From: Planctomycetales bacterium
GTDB taxonomy: Bacteria; Planctomycetota; Phycisphaerae; SM23-33
Assembly (NCBI GenBank): GCA_030631125.1
Contig: DAOVLS010000152.1
Location: 1-6,137 of the forward strand
Direction of reading: 5' to 3'
Length of the DNA: 6,137 nt
This document shows positions 5,587 through 6,137 of this stretch, one piece after another. Each line of letters starts with the position of its first letter. Within the stretch, counting starts at the first letter, position 1. The translations under genes and the position numbers were made by a program. The notes beneath the pieces are model-generated. The model worked only from the letters and a program-made list of their open reading frames with translations, did no database searches and had not been told where the DNA came from.

Positions 5587-5762
5587 GTCGCAGGCAGGTT
5601 TTCTGGCTTCCGGGTCATTCTTCCGCCGCGCCTTCCCGCCCCGATAACGCATCGGAACAGTGGCTTGTTGCGACGGTCGTCGCCGGTTACAGCGGCGCGT
5701 CCGCGGCCGATTCTCACGGCCTTCCCTTTTGGTCCCGACTCCAGCCGGGACACCTGCAACGA
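5587..5762 (-). promoter_or_regulatory. Cobalamin (B12) riboswitch aptamer
   Basis: Read on the minus strand, the conserved elements occur in the right order and spacing. A 5' closing strand gcaggtg (5757-5751) is followed by the aaagggaaggccgtgagaat core (about 5729-5710). Next come gctgtaaccgg (5693-5683), the B12-box element agccactg (5665-5658) and gggaagg (5637-5631). The 3' core gaagaatgacccggaagcc follows (about 5623-5605), then cagaaaacctgcctgc (to 5590), whose end pairs back with the start. This is a full-length aptamer of about 175 bases, so it senses a cobalamin, probably adenosylcobalamin. A promoter lies directly upstream and a terminator downstream. The first genes downstream on the same strand are the PEP-CTERM cluster. 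On sequence alone this is the strongest functional call in the window. Confidence 0.96.
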
Positions 5763-5767
5763 ATCAA

Positions 5768-5796
5768 AGTATGATTCACGAGATCCTGCTTGTCAA
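5768..5796 (-). promoter_or_regulatory. Sigma70-like promoter for the riboswitch-led transcript
   Basis: On the minus strand there is a perfect -35 TTGACA (5796-5791), a 17-base spacer and a -10 CATACT (5773-5768, four of six consensus positions). Transcription would begin near 5761, exactly at the 5' edge of the B12 aptamer, which supports the call. Confidence 0.72.
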
Positions 5797-5947
5797 GATA
5801 TTCTTTCGCCAATCTGAAAAAAATCTTCACTCGGGGCCAACAACCGGAAGTCCCGAATTCAAGCAGTCTCCTGCTGCCCGACATCTTCAGTTTTGTTCCG
5901 TAGGTTAGCAAACGGGGAAGTTCATAACCCTTCGGCGTGGCCGCAAA

Positions 5948-5976
5948 CGTATGACCCGCGAGGAAGATAAAGTCAA
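5948..5976 (-). promoter_or_regulatory. Possible second promoter upstream of the riboswitch promoter
   Basis: On the minus strand TTGACT (5976-5971) and CATACG (5953-5948) are separated by exactly 17 bases, the same architecture as the TTGACA/CATACT pair at the riboswitch. A transcript from here would start near 5941 and either end at the T-run near 5817 or run on into the riboswitch. The -10 matches consensus poorly. Confidence 0.3.
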
Positions 5977-6137
5977 GCCGTCTGTAAGCGAGGGCTCGGT
6001 ACCCCGCCGCCGACCCCAATAAAGGCCGCGGCTATACCGTAACCGACAAAGCTATAATCGTCCGCTGGAACATCCCCGGCGGCTTTTGAACACGTGGCTG
6101 CATAATCTCTCGCCCCGGTTTCCGCCTTGCCTGAAAG
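5973..6137 (-). CDS. Possible C-terminal fragment of an unrecognised protein at the window edge
   Basis: A minus-strand frame is open from the window edge to TGA at 5975-5973, giving 54 residues. It contains a glycine/alanine-rich hydrophobic stretch (SFVGYGIAAAFIGVGGG) near its end. Third-position GC is only moderate, about half, lower than the clear genes appear, and I do not recognise the sequence. The stop overlaps the promoter-like element at 5976-5948. It could be a real gene tail or chance. Confidence 0.2.
   Translation of the reverse strand, partial: LSGKAETGARDYAATCSKAAGDVPADDYSFVGYGIAAAFIGVGGGVPSPRLQTA

Larger units (their letters stand above)
5797..6137. other. Right-end region with no convincing gene
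   Basis: All frames in this stretch are short or broken on both strands. The minus-strand frame 6019-5714 runs across the promoter and into the riboswitch, so it is not a gene. The region holds a second promoter-like pair at 5976-5948 and, below it, several small hairpins, including AGCAG-GAGA-CTGCT at 5875-5862 and a weak stem followed by seven T at 5823-5817. It also holds an edge-open frame at 6137-5973. Confidence 0.5.

Noticed and set aside
5714..6019. Minus-strand frame of 101 residues crossing the promoter
   Set aside because: It runs through the -35/-10 elements and into the B12 aptamer, starts with TTG and has no recognisable domain.

Overview
The window looks like a chromosomal fragment from a planctomycete, probably of the Phycisphaerae type. 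Three things point there: two secreted proteins ending in PEP-CTERM sorting signals, a prepilin-like protein with the H-X9-DG signature common in that phylum, and intergenic spaces filled with short-unit inverted repeats. The taxonomic call is inference from these gene styles, not from a marker gene.

Layout. The left edge (1-165, + strand) is the C-terminal tail of a membrane protein that resembles an ABC-2 type permease. A 200-base repeat-rich spacer follows, then a 622-residue membrane-anchored protein of unknown function (365-2233, + strand). This gene converges on a minus-strand cluster, and the two are separated by a long near-palindrome (2236-2404).

The minus-strand cluster is the main interest. 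Read in its own direction, it starts with a sigma70-like promoter (5796-5768) and a complete cobalamin (B12) riboswitch (about 5762-5587). A rho-independent terminator (5529-5494) follows, with a candidate anti-terminator pairing. After a leader of about 300 bases come three genes: a 347-residue PEP-CTERM protein with beta-propeller-like repeats (5194-4151), a 255-residue PEP-CTERM protein (4040-3273) and a 267-residue prepilin-like H-X9-DG protein (3215-2412). GC-rich hairpins sit in both gaps between the genes. All three products carry export signals and none looks like an enzyme.

A B12 riboswitch in front of exported, surface-sorted proteins suggests a cell-envelope system for capturing or handling corrinoids. 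It would be analogous in logic to the BtuG/BtuH surface B12-binding proteins of Bacteroides, but anchored through PEP-CTERM/exosortase sorting instead of lipoprotein anchoring. That role is an inference. The riboswitch and the sorting signals are seen directly.

The right end (about 5797-6137) has no convincing gene. It holds a second promoter-like pair, a possible small structured RNA and an open but unrecognised partial reading frame at the edge.
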